The notes under the pieces: generated by a model | The model's database searches: none | What the model was told of the DNA's origin: nothing | What the model saw: only the letters and a program-made list of their open reading frames with translations | Virus record (IMG/VR): IMGVR_UViG_3300035670_001120 | Span: 1 to 26,105 of that record | Strand: one strand, 5' to 3' | Source: a virus | Length of the DNA: 26,105 nucleotides | Made by a program: the position numbers and the translations under genes | In this document: positions 5,057 through 12,364 of the stretch, piece by piece | Position numbering within the stretch: position 1 is the first letter of the stretch | How the letters are laid out: every line of letters starts with the position of its first letter

Positions 5057-5614
5057 ATGGAACAAGAAAATAAAGAAATAATTCTATTCAATAATATTGA
5101 ATTCTATAAGTTAAGAGATTTTCCTAATTATTATATAAGTAAATGTGGAAAAGTATATTCTATCAAAAGAAATATAATTTTAAAAAATACTAAATTTAGC
5201 CAAGGTTATGTTATTCTAACATTAAATAAAAAAAAATATTGTGTACATAGATTAGTAGCAAAACAATTTATAGCTAATCCTGAAAATAAACCTCAAATTA
5301 ATCATATTAATGGAGTTAAACATGATAATAACGTTGAAAATCTAGAATGGTGTACTGGTTCTGAAAATATGATTCATTGTTTTAAAATAGGATTACAAAA
5401 ACCTAAAAAAACTTGGCTAGGTAAAATAGGAAAATTATGCCCTAATAGTAAAAAAGTTAATCAGTACGATTTAAATGGCAATTTTATTAAAACTTGGGAT
5501 AGTTTATCTGATGTAAAAAGAGAATTAAATATTGCTACTTCAACTATTTCTGCAGTATGTGCAAATAAGCGAGGATATAAATCTACGGGTGGATTTATTT
5601 GGAGATATAATTAA
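5057..5614 (+). CDS. NUMOD4-HNH homing endonuclease 1
   Basis: This is a free-standing homing endonuclease of 185 residues. Residues 14-60 form NUMOD4 (FPNYYISKCGKVYS). The HNH core starts with HRLVAKQFI (64-72), then NHINGVKHDN (82-91) and NLEWCT (95-100), which supply the catalytic His and metal ligands. The C-terminal 45 residues form NUMOD1, ending GGFIWRY. Such enzymes nick or cut alleles lacking the insertion so that the gene spreads by repair. The frame is open from an ATG at 4979, but that stretch contains the TATA box and the RNA element, and the alignable protein begins at ME at 5057. It is inserted between the 132-aa gene and the ORF at 5616 and is more AT-rich than the flanks. Confidence 0.88.
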   Translation: MEQENKEIILFNNIEFYKLRDFPNYYISKCGKVYSIKRNIILKNTKFSQGYVILTLNKKKYCVHRLVAKQFIANPENKPQINHINGVKHDNNVENLEWCTGSENMIHCFKIGLQKPKKTWLGKIGKLCPNSKKVNQYDLNGNFIKTWDSLSDVKRELNIATSTISAVCANKRGYKSTGGFIWRYN

Positions 5615-5615
5615 C

Positions 5616-6134
5616 ATGGCACATGTAATCATATTAGTTTATACAACTTCTTTTGTTGCAGGTAAAGATTTAGTTTATGGAGGATTACAACAGATGGAAA
5701 AAGAAATGTCTGAAAGAAAGTATCCTATGAAATTAGAAAGAGAGGGTTATTCTATCCCAGATATTGGGCATTGGGAAATGTTGGAAATAAGAATCAAGAA
5801 GGAAGCACTTCCAGACTTTGCAGCAGACTTAGGCGCAATCAATCTTAATCCTGCAAATAATAAAGTATCTCTCTGGAAGATATTTCGTGCTAAGAAGTTA
5901 AAAGATAATTGTGAAGTTAAAGATAGATACCCTGCAAGACAATTATTATTTGTTCAATGGTGTTTCAAGTGGGCAAATAAACTAGGACTAAGTCCATTCC
6001 ATCCATGCCCTGTAAGTGATAAGAAACCAGAAGCATTTGCACCTAAATCTTGGAAGTATGTAGTTATACTAGGCACTAGACCAGACCCGATTGAGTATCC
6101 TGTACACTCAAAACCGCATGAGGACACACTATGA
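5616..6134 (+). CDS. Unknown 172-aa protein
   Basis: The frame is open further upstream, but those codons overlap the homing endonuclease; the ATG at 5616, one base after that gene's stop, is the natural start. The protein is mixed alpha/beta, with WEMLEIRIKKEALPDFAADL (about 53-72), a basic KIFRAKKLKDN stretch and several Trp and Cys residues towards the C-terminus (QWCFKWANKLG, HPCPVSDKK). I recognise no family. Its stop overlaps the start of the next small ORF (ATGA), so they are coupled. As a direct neighbour of the packaging genes it may act in DNA packaging or head assembly, but this is only context. Confidence 0.7.
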   Translation: MAHVIILVYTTSFVAGKDLVYGGLQQMEKEMSERKYPMKLEREGYSIPDIGHWEMLEIRIKKEALPDFAADLGAINLNPANNKVSLWKIFRAKKLKDNCEVKDRYPARQLLFVQWCFKWANKLGLSPFHPCPVSDKKPEAFAPKSWKYVVILGTRPDPIEYPVHSKPHEDTL

Positions 6135-6259
6135 AACTTAAACTACAAAACGGACACAAGATAGAGATTATTACTCTGCAGGAAAAGAAAGAAGCTATAG
6201 ATTTTGAAAAACACATAGCTGAGTATCATCTATATAATATGATGAGGTACCAACCATGA
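6131..6259 (+). CDS. 42-residue hypothetical protein
   Basis: The short frame starts at ATG 6131, overlapping the TGA of the 172-aa gene, and ends at TGA 6257-6259, overlapping the ATG of the 215-aa gene. The product (MKLKLQNGHKIEIITLQEKK...) has two N-terminal strands and a helix with several His and Tyr residues. The ATGA overlaps on both sides and the exact fit in the gap make it very likely to be translated. No family is recognised. Confidence 0.7.
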   Translation: MKLKLQNGHKIEIITLQEKKEAIDFEKHIAEYHLYNMMRYQP

Positions 6260-6903
6260 ATAAAATATATCAAACAGAACAAACTATGTTTGTTTTTGGT
6301 GTTATGAAAGATGGCAAGAATATCTGGAAGTTGATTAAACGACCGAATAAGATTGTTTTCATAATCAATCAAGTATCAGGCGATTTCCAAGTAATTCTGG
6401 ACACAGATGAGGATATGACTGAGTTCTATACTGATAACCTGCACGGATTTACTATGACAATCTCTAACGACCCACAACAAGACCCGTATGGTGAAGTGAC
6501 TAACTTAGGATACTATTCTATGAAGTTTCATGCATTTGCAGGCTCGTTCCCAGATAAAGGTGCGTTCAGTTATCTGACTAAAGTTAAAATGATTGACGAG
6601 AAACGTCAAATCAAGTCAGCATTACTTAGATATAACTTCCCTTACAAATTCCCAAGCGATATACTAGGGCCTAATACTGCAATCTTTGATAATAATGAGT
6701 CTTACATGGTCTACAAGCTATCATTTATAGATGCAACACCAGACATGTTAGTTGTAGATAAATTAGCAATCATGGGCGAGAATGCATACTTGAGAAAAAC
6801 CATTTATGATATGAGTAATTGTGCAAACGGGTCACAAGTATTGAGTAATGTATTCGTACCTGCAGATAAGTTCAATATTGAACTGGAGAATATGTTGAAA
6901 TGA
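6256..6903 (+). CDS. Unknown 215-aa protein
   Basis: The 215-residue protein has a beta-rich N-terminal half ([32 protein letters not shown]) with many acidic and aromatic residues, and a mixed C-terminal half. No Cys clusters or membrane spans are present. I do not recognise it. It is translationally coupled to the 42-residue ORF upstream, and its TGA begins the second homing endonuclease cassette. It may be a virion or packaging-accessory protein because it is the last host-virus gene before the large terminase, but there is no direct evidence. Confidence 0.7.
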   Translation: MNKIYQTEQTMFVFGVMKDGKNIWKLIKRPNKIVFIINQVSGDFQVILDTDEDMTEFYTDNLHGFTMTISNDPQQDPYGEVTNLGYYSMKFHAFAGSFPDKGAFSYLTKVKMIDEKRQIKSALLRYNFPYKFPSDILGPNTAIFDNNESYMVYKLSFIDATPDMLVVDKLAIMGENAYLRKTIYDMSNCANGSQVLSNVFVPADKFNIELENMLK

Positions 6904-6908
6904 CAACA

Positions 6909-6917
6909 TTTATAAAT
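6909..6917 (+). promoter_or_regulatory. TATA box of HNH cassette 2
   Basis: TTTATAAAT begins 31 bases before the RNA element at 6940, the same spacing as in cassette 1. The AGTATATACT palindrome recurs at 6923-6932. Confidence 0.65.
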
Positions 6918-6939
6918 AATCAAGTATATACTATATTTA

Positions 6940-6977
6940 GAGGATTGCTACACCAGTCCTCCACTTTGTGTAGAAAG
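6940..6977 (+). promoter_or_regulatory. Kissing-loop/pseudoknot leader, copy 2
   Basis: Helix A is GAGGATTG (6940-6947) with CAGTCCTC (6954-6961), including one G-U pair. The 6-base loop CTACAC (6948-6953) is exactly complementary to GTGTAG (6968-6973). The second strand is framed by CTTT (6964-6967) and AAAG (6974-6977), a 4-bp stem. The ATG follows immediately at 6978. Compared with copy 1, both helices keep pairing although most of their bases differ. Confidence 0.75.
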
Positions 6978-7601
6978 ATGGAAGAAAAAAATAATTCTGA
7001 GATAATATTATTTGATAATATTGAATTTTATAAGATAAAAGATTTTCCTAATTATGCTGTTAGTAAATGTGGAAAAGTATTAAGTATGAATTTATACAAA
7101 AAAAAAGAATATAAATTATTGAAATCTGCATATAATCATAATAAATATTTAGGAGTAATATTATATAAAGATAAAAAAACATATAATTTTAGAATTAATA
7201 GATTAGTAGCTTTACAATTTATACCAAATCCAGAAAATAAACCTCAAGTGAATCATATTAATGGAATAAAAAATGATAATAGAGTTGAAAATTTAGAATG
7301 GAGTACATCAAGTGAAAATCATTTACATGCATTTAAAATTCTAGGAAAAAAAGCAAATAAACCTTGGTTAGGAATAAAAGGTAATAATAATCCCAGTTTT
7401 AATAAAATAGGTAAATTAAATGCTAAGAGCAAATCAGTAAATCAATATGATTTAGAAGGAAATTTTATTAAAACTTGGGAAAGTGCAAGACAAGCCGCGA
7501 TATATTTAGGGTCAAGAGATGGTTCTGCTATAATAGGTTGTTGTAAAAAAAGAAAATTAACTTTTAAAAATTATATTTGGAGATATGTGAATGAAAACTA
7601 A
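6978..7601 (+). CDS. NUMOD4-HNH homing endonuclease 2
   Basis: The 207-aa protein is a paralogue of the enzyme at 5057. NUMOD4 ([14 protein letters not shown]), the HNH core ([18 protein letters not shown], then [10 protein letters not shown] and NLEWST) and a C-terminal NUMOD1 ending in NYIWRY appear in that order. In the first motif the usual His of HRLVA is replaced by Asn (INRLVA), so catalytic competence may be altered, although NHING and the later His of ENHLHAF are kept. The upstream ATG at 6900 is rejected because the intervening codons are promoter and RNA element. Its end overlaps the terminase start at 7591, showing that the cassette is tightly fitted in front of the terminase gene. 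Confidence 0.87.
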   Translation: MEEKNNSEIILFDNIEFYKIKDFPNYAVSKCGKVLSMNLYKKKEYKLLKSAYNHNKYLGVILYKDKKTYNFRINRLVALQFIPNPENKPQVNHINGIKNDNRVENLEWSTSSENHLHAFKILGKKANKPWLGIKGNNNPSFNKIGKLNAKSKSVNQYDLEGNFIKTWESARQAAIYLGSRDGSAIIGCCKKRKLTFKNYIWRYVNEN

Positions 7602-9246
7602 ATATGAAGGACCATTTCTTAAAAAAGGAAGATATAGTGAATTAATTCCTAATCTAGTTGCAGATGGTGTAACTGAAGAGATGAACACTATTACTGAAGA
7701 AAAATTTAGGAAATGGGACGAAGTTATTGCAAAGAATTATCTTGAAGGGACCGAAGAACAAAGGAATTACGCTTATTCTTTATTACAAGATGTTACAATA
7801 TATGCTTATGCATTTTTTAGAGTTCCAGGAACATCTAATTCGATTCGTCTGCGTTCTTATCAAGACTTAATTTTAAATCATAACCATAATAGAATACTTT
7901 TTTGTGCTGCAAATCAGTGTGGCAAGTCGTATTCTTTAGCGATAAAAGCAATCCATAAAGCATTATTAAATCCAGGTAAAACTGTATTATTATTATCAAA
8001 AACCATGTCTCAATCCAAAGATTTACTTAAACAAATAAAATTAATATTGAAAAATAGTATAATGGATTATGAATATAGTATTGGTGAAATAGATAATACT
8101 ACTGAAATACATTTTACTCATTTTGAAGAAATGATAGATGATAAAGGAAAAATAATTCAAAAAGAATTGCCTTATTCAAGAATAATTTGTTCTCCTGCAT
8201 CAGAAGCAAGTTTAGGTATTCCAGCATTTTGGATAGGTTTAGATGAATATGCATTTATGGATAATCAAGCAGAATTATTATATCAAGTAATTTTGCCTAG
8301 ATTATTTCAAACTAAAGGAGATTTAATGATATTCTCTAACCCTAATGGGACTGCAAATGAATATTATAAATTATGGGTAGGAGATGTTTTCCATAAATTT
8401 AGATTTACTTTTTTAGATAATCCTGACAATACATTAAAAGAATATACTGAGAATAAACGGATTTTTCCTAGAGCAAAAGCTGAAAGTACTATGGATGCAA
8501 TTTTTTCATCAAGTGATGGAGCATTTTTTTTACCTGAAGAAGTTAGTGCTATGCAAGAACAAAGAGAATCTTATATTCCAATTATAAGTACTGAACAATT
8601 TTATATTTCTTTAGATTTTGCAAAATCTCACGATCATACTTGTAGAATAATAGGTGTACCAAAAAATAATGGAGTATATGTTCATGAAATAAAAATATAT
8701 CCTATTCAAACTCCATATAATATAATAATTGATGATTTAGTTTCTTTAATTCAAGAGATAGGGCCAGATAAATTTGCAATGATTGGATTTGATAGTAATG
8801 GTCCTGGAAATGCAATTTCAGATTGGATTAAAAAAATCAGAGAATTTGGAATACAAATTATTCCAGTTCCTTTTTCATTACAAAAAAAGAATTCGATGTA
8901 TACTATATTAAAATTACTTGCAGAAAGAAATATTAAAGGAGAATACGGTATTAAAATACCTTATACTGATGAAGGAGATTATCAATTAAAATCTTTAATG
9001 ATGAAAACTTCTACTTCTGGTAGAATGATGATTCACCATCAGAATGAAAGTGATTTTGACGATGTGCCAGATTCACTTGCTCTATTATCTTATTTAATTA
9101 TCAATCCAGAAAATCCTCCAGTATCAGTTGAGATAATTGGCCCTACAAAAAATAAAAAATATGATGATGCTTATCGACATACTTGTGGAAACATAATTTC
9201 TGCAGAAGATGATGACTGGTGTAGTTTTTGTAATTGTAAGATTTAG
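7591..9246 (+). CDS. terL: Large terminase subunit (TerL)
   Basis: The 551-aa packaging motor has an ATPase domain with Walker [10 protein letters not shown] (residues 105-113), Walker B WIGLDEY (215-221, D218 and E219) and coupling motif SNPNG (249-253). The RNase H-like nuclease domain has Asp residues at D342 (ISLDFAKS), D401 (GFDSNGPG) and the D490/D491/D494 region ([11 protein letters not shown]). It pumps DNA into proheads through the portal and cuts concatemers. Unusual is a C-terminal 22-residue tail, HTCG...WCSFCNC (530-549), with four Cys and one His that could bind zinc. The start overlaps the end of homing endonuclease 2; there is no separate promoter, so it depends on read-through from upstream. 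Confidence 0.96.
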   Translation: MKTKYEGPFLKKGRYSELIPNLVADGVTEEMNTITEEKFRKWDEVIAKNYLEGTEEQRNYAYSLLQDVTIYAYAFFRVPGTSNSIRLRSYQDLILNHNHNRILFCAANQCGKSYSLAIKAIHKALLNPGKTVLLLSKTMSQSKDLLKQIKLILKNSIMDYEYSIGEIDNTTEIHFTHFEEMIDDKGKIIQKELPYSRIICSPASEASLGIPAFWIGLDEYAFMDNQAELLYQVILPRLFQTKGDLMIFSNPNGTANEYYKLWVGDVFHKFRFTFLDNPDNTLKEYTENKRIFPRAKAESTMDAIFSSSDGAFFLPEEVSAMQEQRESYIPIISTEQFYISLDFAKSHDHTCRIIGVPKNNGVYVHEIKIYPIQTPYNIIIDDLVSLIQEIGPDKFAMIGFDSNGPGNAISDWIKKIREFGIQIIPVPFSLQKKNSMYTILKLLAERNIKGEYGIKIPYTDEGDYQLKSLMMKTSTSGRMMIHHQNESDFDDVPDSLALLSYLIINPENPPVSVEIIGPTKNKKYDDAYRHTCGNIISAEDDDWCSFCNCKI

Positions 9247-9308
9247 TTAGTCTTATTTTCATTACCAAGTTTTTAACAACTCCGTGAGCGAATCACAAAT
9301 AAGACTAA
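9247..9308 (+). ncRNA. Three-way-junction RNA structure after terL
   Basis: A perfect 12-bp stem, TTAGTCTTATTT (9247-9258) with AAATAAGACTAA (9297-9308), begins on the base after the terL stop codon. Inside are two small hairpins: AGTT/AACT (9268-9271 with 9278-9281) and GTGA/TCAC with loop GCGAA (9284-9296), the latter abutting the main stem. It may be a terminator or a 3'-end processing or stability element. No T-run follows. Confidence 0.5.
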
Positions 9309-9349
9309 ATATAATATAATCTCTATTCTATATAAATTTTATGCAAACA

Positions 9350-9358
9350 TTTATATAC
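9350..9358 (+). promoter_or_regulatory. TATA box before the 173-aa gene
   Basis: TTTATATAC begins 33 bases before the ATG at 9383, predicting a (nearly) leaderless transcript. A GGTATATACT palindrome-like element lies at 9361-9370. Confidence 0.6.
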
Positions 9359-9382
9359 TAGGTATATACTATAATTAATATT

Positions 9383-9904
9383 ATGGCAAAAGGATTTAGA
9401 ACAGAAAAAACAAAAGAAGATATGCATCAAGCAATTAAAGATTCATTATCTGCAGAGGAAGCTCATTTTATCTCAGAACTTAGACAATATGACTCACTTA
9501 AACCAGACTCACTTGCTTGGAAGTTAGCATTACACAATGACACTTTAAGAACTAGCATTAGAAACCAGCAAGAACAAATCTTCAAGAGAATTTGGAATAT
9601 TAAAGATATTCAAAATAAGATTGATAGAGCTAACTTACAATTATCTACTAAAGAAATTTATGAGAAGATTGGAGATTCAGGAATTACTATGAACGAGGAT
9701 GAACTTAAAACATATATTGAACATATGCGTTGGGTTAAGAAAGGAGAGGTTAGAGACATTGCAAAACAACTTCTACAATTAAGAGCTAACGTAGGACATA
9801 TTGATTTACAGAGAAACATTATCATGACTGAAGAGCAATATGAAGAGTATGTACAAAAAATTATGAACGAAATCAAAGGTCTAGGACATGATATTTTCGA
9901 GTAA
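9383..9904 (+). CDS. Unknown helical protein between terminase and portal
   Basis: The 173-aa protein is almost entirely helical and charged, with probable coiled coils through residues 60-90 (RNQQEQIFKRIWNIKDIQNK) and 150-170. There are no Cys residues or membrane spans. It has its own TATA box and follows the terminase by 136 bases. The position between terL and portal, the size and the coiled-coil character fit a small terminase subunit or a portal-associated factor, but I see no DNA-binding motif. Its end overlaps the next gene (ATG 9888) by 17 bases. Confidence 0.7.
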   Translation: MAKGFRTEKTKEDMHQAIKDSLSAEEAHFISELRQYDSLKPDSLAWKLALHNDTLRTSIRNQQEQIFKRIWNIKDIQNKIDRANLQLSTKEIYEKIGDSGITMNEDELKTYIEHMRWVKKGEVRDIAKQLLQLRANVGHIDLQRNIIMTEEQYEEYVQKIMNEIKGLGHDIFE

Positions 9905-10250
9905 GAAATCTAAACCTGTAGAGAAAAGTCTTGCCGTTCCAATGGGCAAGCCAATCAAACCTGAATCAAAAATCAGTTTATTTTTTAAAAAAATAAGAAC
10001 TTTTATAAATAATAAAAGTTATAGTATTCGTATGCAGGCGAATATAATCTCTGCAGAATATCAAGTAAGGGACAAATTCATATTCCTATTAACTCTGATT
10101 ATTAATATATTAGTTACAGGATTAATTATCTGGTACTGTGTCGAATATAGAAATATATTAAGTTATGGTTTAATGGCGATAATGATTACTTATTACTTTG
10201 AAAAGATTGTAGAGATTATAAAGAAACCTTATACAGAAACTAAAAAATGA
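9888..10250 (+). CDS. Small membrane protein with possible dual start
   Basis: The 120-aa frame has a basic, Lys-rich N-terminus (1-48), then two membrane segments at about 64-84 (FIFLLTLIINILVTGLIIWY) and 90-105 (ILSYGLMAIMITYYFE), and a short basic C-terminus. Two short spans with a charged tail are holin-like, although no family is recognised. A strong TATA box at 10002-10010 begins exactly 30 bases before an in-frame ATG at 10032 (Met49), so a 72-residue form (10032-10250) would be made from a leaderless transcript. The long form would be made from the upstream message, whose gene it overlaps. Its stop overlaps the portal start (ATGA). Confidence 0.65.
   Translation: MIFSSKKSKPVEKSLAVPMGKPIKPESKISLFFKKIRTFINNKSYSIRMQANIISAEYQVRDKFIFLLTLIINILVTGLIIWYCVEYRNILSYGLMAIMITYYFEKIVEIIKKPYTETKK
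10002..10010 (+). promoter_or_regulatory. Internal TATA box inside the membrane-protein gene
   Basis: TTTATAAAT lies in the frame as FIN and begins 30 bases before the internal ATG at 10032. It is flanked by an inverted repeat, ACTTTTAT/ATAAAAGT. The same promoter string (AATAAGAACTTTTATAAATA) recurs at 17791-17810. Confidence 0.6.
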
Positions 10251-11692
10251 TTCCAGTAGCTCAATTCATGTCAAGTCGAATATCAACACAAAAAGCAGAT
10301 AATCGACCTATGTTCACTTCTCTTGCTTCAACAGCATCAGTATTACACCCTTCTAGAATAATAGAAACAAGTTATAAAGAATTCTGGCGTAAGTTCAAGA
10401 ACAGCCCAGAACTTGTTGCAACTATTAGTATCCCTATCACAGACATGTTAGGTGATAGACCTGAATGGACTAAACCTGATGGTTCTGCACTTGGTAAAAC
10501 TGAACTTAGAAGAGCTACTCAATTCTGGAGAAACCAGAGAGGGAAGGAAATATTACGTGCAATGTTGTTTGATGCATTCGTTACTGGAGATGGTTATTTA
10601 TGGAAAGGTAAAGTAACTAAGAAAGAAATCACTGCAGCACTTAAAGAAGTATTACTTAAATATCAAGGCGAGTTTAGTTCTCTGCAAATAAAAGAGTTAG
10701 AGTCTAAGATTGCAGAAGATGAGGACATCAAGAATAAGAAACAATTAGATTATGTTGCATCAAGTACTATGAGTATTCTGTACGATGAGTACGACATTTA
10801 TGGTTATGAACAAAATATAATGGATAACATGTCCAAGTTCTCAACTGACGAGATTATACATTTCAGATACTTAGCGCTTGACGGTAAAGTATATGGATTC
10901 TCACCTGTAGAGGCTTTAGCTGCAGAGATATTTTTGCTTACTACAGTTAAACAAAATATGATTTCGTTTATGGAAAATGGTGGAGCTCCAGATAAAGTAT
11001 TCACATTACCTAAAGAACTTGCAGGAAGTAAGAATCACGAATTCTTAATTGAGCAGTTAAGAAAGTATAAAAGAATCCAAAACAGACATGGTAACTTAGT
11101 ATTCACTGGTGAAATGAAGATTGAAGATTTACAAGGCAGCCCAAAAGATTTAGAGTATAAAGATTTAGCTTTGTACACTACATCTAATATTGCATTTGCA
11201 TTCGGTATCCCTATTTCTAGAATCCCGTTCTTGATTGGTAGTTCTGCTACTGGTGGAGATAGTGGAGGTTTATCTGAGAGTGGTTACTGGAACAGGATTT
11301 CAGACTTACAAGATTCATTAGAAGATTTACTTAACAGTCAATTATTTGAGGAACTTGGTTGGGCAATCAAATTCAATCGTAAATATAAAGCCGATGAAGT
11401 GAAAGAAGCACAAATCAATTCAATGAATGCTGACACATTAACTAAAATTCAATCTATCTTACAAAGTCAAGGAAAACAATTGACTATGAATAAAATTAGA
11501 GAATATTTGATGTTAAAAGAAGAAGATTTAGAGGAAAGCACTATGGAATTACAAGTAGAAAATAATACTATGGGGCAGAATCAATTATCTAACTCAGAAG
11601 TTTTAAATGAGGACGATAAAAAAAGAAAGGCTAATACTAAAAGAAACGTGGCCAATAGCAAAGGAACTCGAGAAGCCTTATGGAATCCTTAG
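10247..11692 (+). CDS. Portal protein
   Basis: The 481-aa protein matches the HK97-type portal pattern: an N-terminal arm, a helical/beta body containing MLFDAFVTGDGYLWKG (about 106-121), a central FSTDEIIHFRYLALDGKVYGFSP region with the conserved YG-SPVEAL (around 215-221), a stem helix with ENGGAPD, and the late AFGIPISRIPFLIG strand. A charged C-terminal tail follows. Twelve copies form the ring at one capsid vertex through which TerL packages DNA. The start codon overlaps the stop of the membrane protein (ATGA), and the TAG stop directly precedes the TATA box of homing endonuclease cassette 3. Confidence 0.93.
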   Translation: MIPVAQFMSSRISTQKADNRPMFTSLASTASVLHPSRIIETSYKEFWRKFKNSPELVATISIPITDMLGDRPEWTKPDGSALGKTELRRATQFWRNQRGKEILRAMLFDAFVTGDGYLWKGKVTKKEITAALKEVLLKYQGEFSSLQIKELESKIAEDEDIKNKKQLDYVASSTMSILYDEYDIYGYEQNIMDNMSKFSTDEIIHFRYLALDGKVYGFSPVEALAAEIFLLTTVKQNMISFMENGGAPDKVFTLPKELAGSKNHEFLIEQLRKYKRIQNRHGNLVFTGEMKIEDLQGSPKDLEYKDLALYTTSNIAFAFGIPISRIPFLIGSSATGGDSGGLSESGYWNRISDLQDSLEDLLNSQLFEELGWAIKFNRKYKADEVKEAQINSMNADTLTKIQSILQSQGKQLTMNKIREYLMLKEEDLEESTMELQVENNTMGQNQLSNSEVLNEDDKKRKANTKRNVANSKGTREALWNP

Positions 11693-11693
11693 A

Positions 11694-11702
11694 TTTATAA
11701 AT
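11694..11702 (+). promoter_or_regulatory. TATA box of HNH cassette 3
   Basis: TTTATAAAT follows the portal stop by one base and begins 30 bases before the RNA element at 11724. The downstream stretch to the RNA element has lost the AGTATATACT palindrome seen in cassettes 1 and 2. Confidence 0.65.
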
Positions 11703-11723
11703 AATTAAATATATATAAAATTA

Positions 11724-11765
11724 ATGAGAGATACTCGACCTATCTCTCATCTTTGGTCGAGAAAG
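11724..11765 (+). promoter_or_regulatory. Kissing-loop/pseudoknot leader, copy 3
   Basis: Helix A is a perfect 10 bp: ATGAGAGATA (11724-11733) with TATCTCTCAT (11741-11750). The 7-base loop CTCGACC (11734-11740) is the exact complement of GGTCGAG (11755-11761). The latter is framed by CTTT (11751-11754) and AAAG (11762-11765). The ATG follows at 11766. No helix sequence is shared with copies 1 or 2; the layout and the CTTT/AAAG frame are. Confidence 0.78.
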
Positions 11766-12338
11766 ATGAAACAAGAAGAAATTATTCTATTTGAAAACAT
11801 TGAGTTTTACAAGTTAAAAGATTATCCTAATTATGCATTAGCTAAAACGGGAGAATTGTTAAGTTTAAGATATTTAAATTCTAATAAATTAAAAATATTA
11901 AAACCTTTAAAATCAAGTAAATATATGGAGTATGCTATAGGTAAATCTTACCATAAAACAATCCATAGGTTACTTGCAGAAACTTTTATTCCTAATCCAG
12001 ATAATAAACCTTGTGTTAATCATATAGATGGAAATAAGTTAAATAATACTGTAGATAATTTAGAATGGTGCACTTATTCTGAAAATCATTTGCACGCATA
12101 TAAAAATAATTTGATGAAAGCTCCTTGGAAAAATAAAAAAGGAAAAGATTTCCCTTTAAGTAAAAAAGTAGACCAATACGATAAAAAAGGTAATTTTATC
12201 AGAACTTGGGATAGCATTGCAGATGTCGAAAGAGAATTAAAATTAGAAAGTTCTTCAATAAGTTTATGTTGTAGAAATATTTCTTATAAATCAGTAGGTA
12301 ATTATGTTTGGAAGTATAATTCTCCACAAGATTTATAA
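11766..12338 (+). CDS. NUMOD4-HNH homing endonuclease 3
   Basis: The 190-aa paralogue has NUMOD4 (YPNYALAKTGELLSL), an HNH core (IHRLLAETFIPNPDNKP, NHIDGNKLNN, NLEWCT, ENHLHAY) and NUMOD1 (VDQYDKKGNFIRTWDS to VWKYN). All expected catalytic His and Asn positions are present. An in-frame ATG at 11724 exists, but it lies inside the 10-bp RNA stem, so 11766 is preferred. It is inserted between the portal and the protease-capsid genes, and its last codons contain the TATA boxes of the next gene. It probably homes into this intergenic site in related viruses. Confidence 0.88.
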   Translation: MKQEEIILFENIEFYKLKDYPNYALAKTGELLSLRYLNSNKLKILKPLKSSKYMEYAIGKSYHKTIHRLLAETFIPNPDNKPCVNHIDGNKLNNTVDNLEWCTYSENHLHAYKNNLMKAPWKNKKGKDFPLSKKVDQYDKKGNFIRTWDSIADVERELKLESSSISLCCRNISYKSVGNYVWKYNSPQDL

Positions 12339-12348
12339 ATTTATAAAT
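12332..12348 (+). promoter_or_regulatory. Tandem overlapping TATA boxes before the protease-capsid gene
   Basis: Two copies of TTTATAAAT share one T (12332-12340 and 12340-12348). Starts about 30 bases downstream fall at the ATG at 12365 and the in-frame ATG at 12374, so either Met could be used leaderlessly. Confidence 0.6.
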
Positions 12349-12364
12349 TCATTGTATATGTGAG

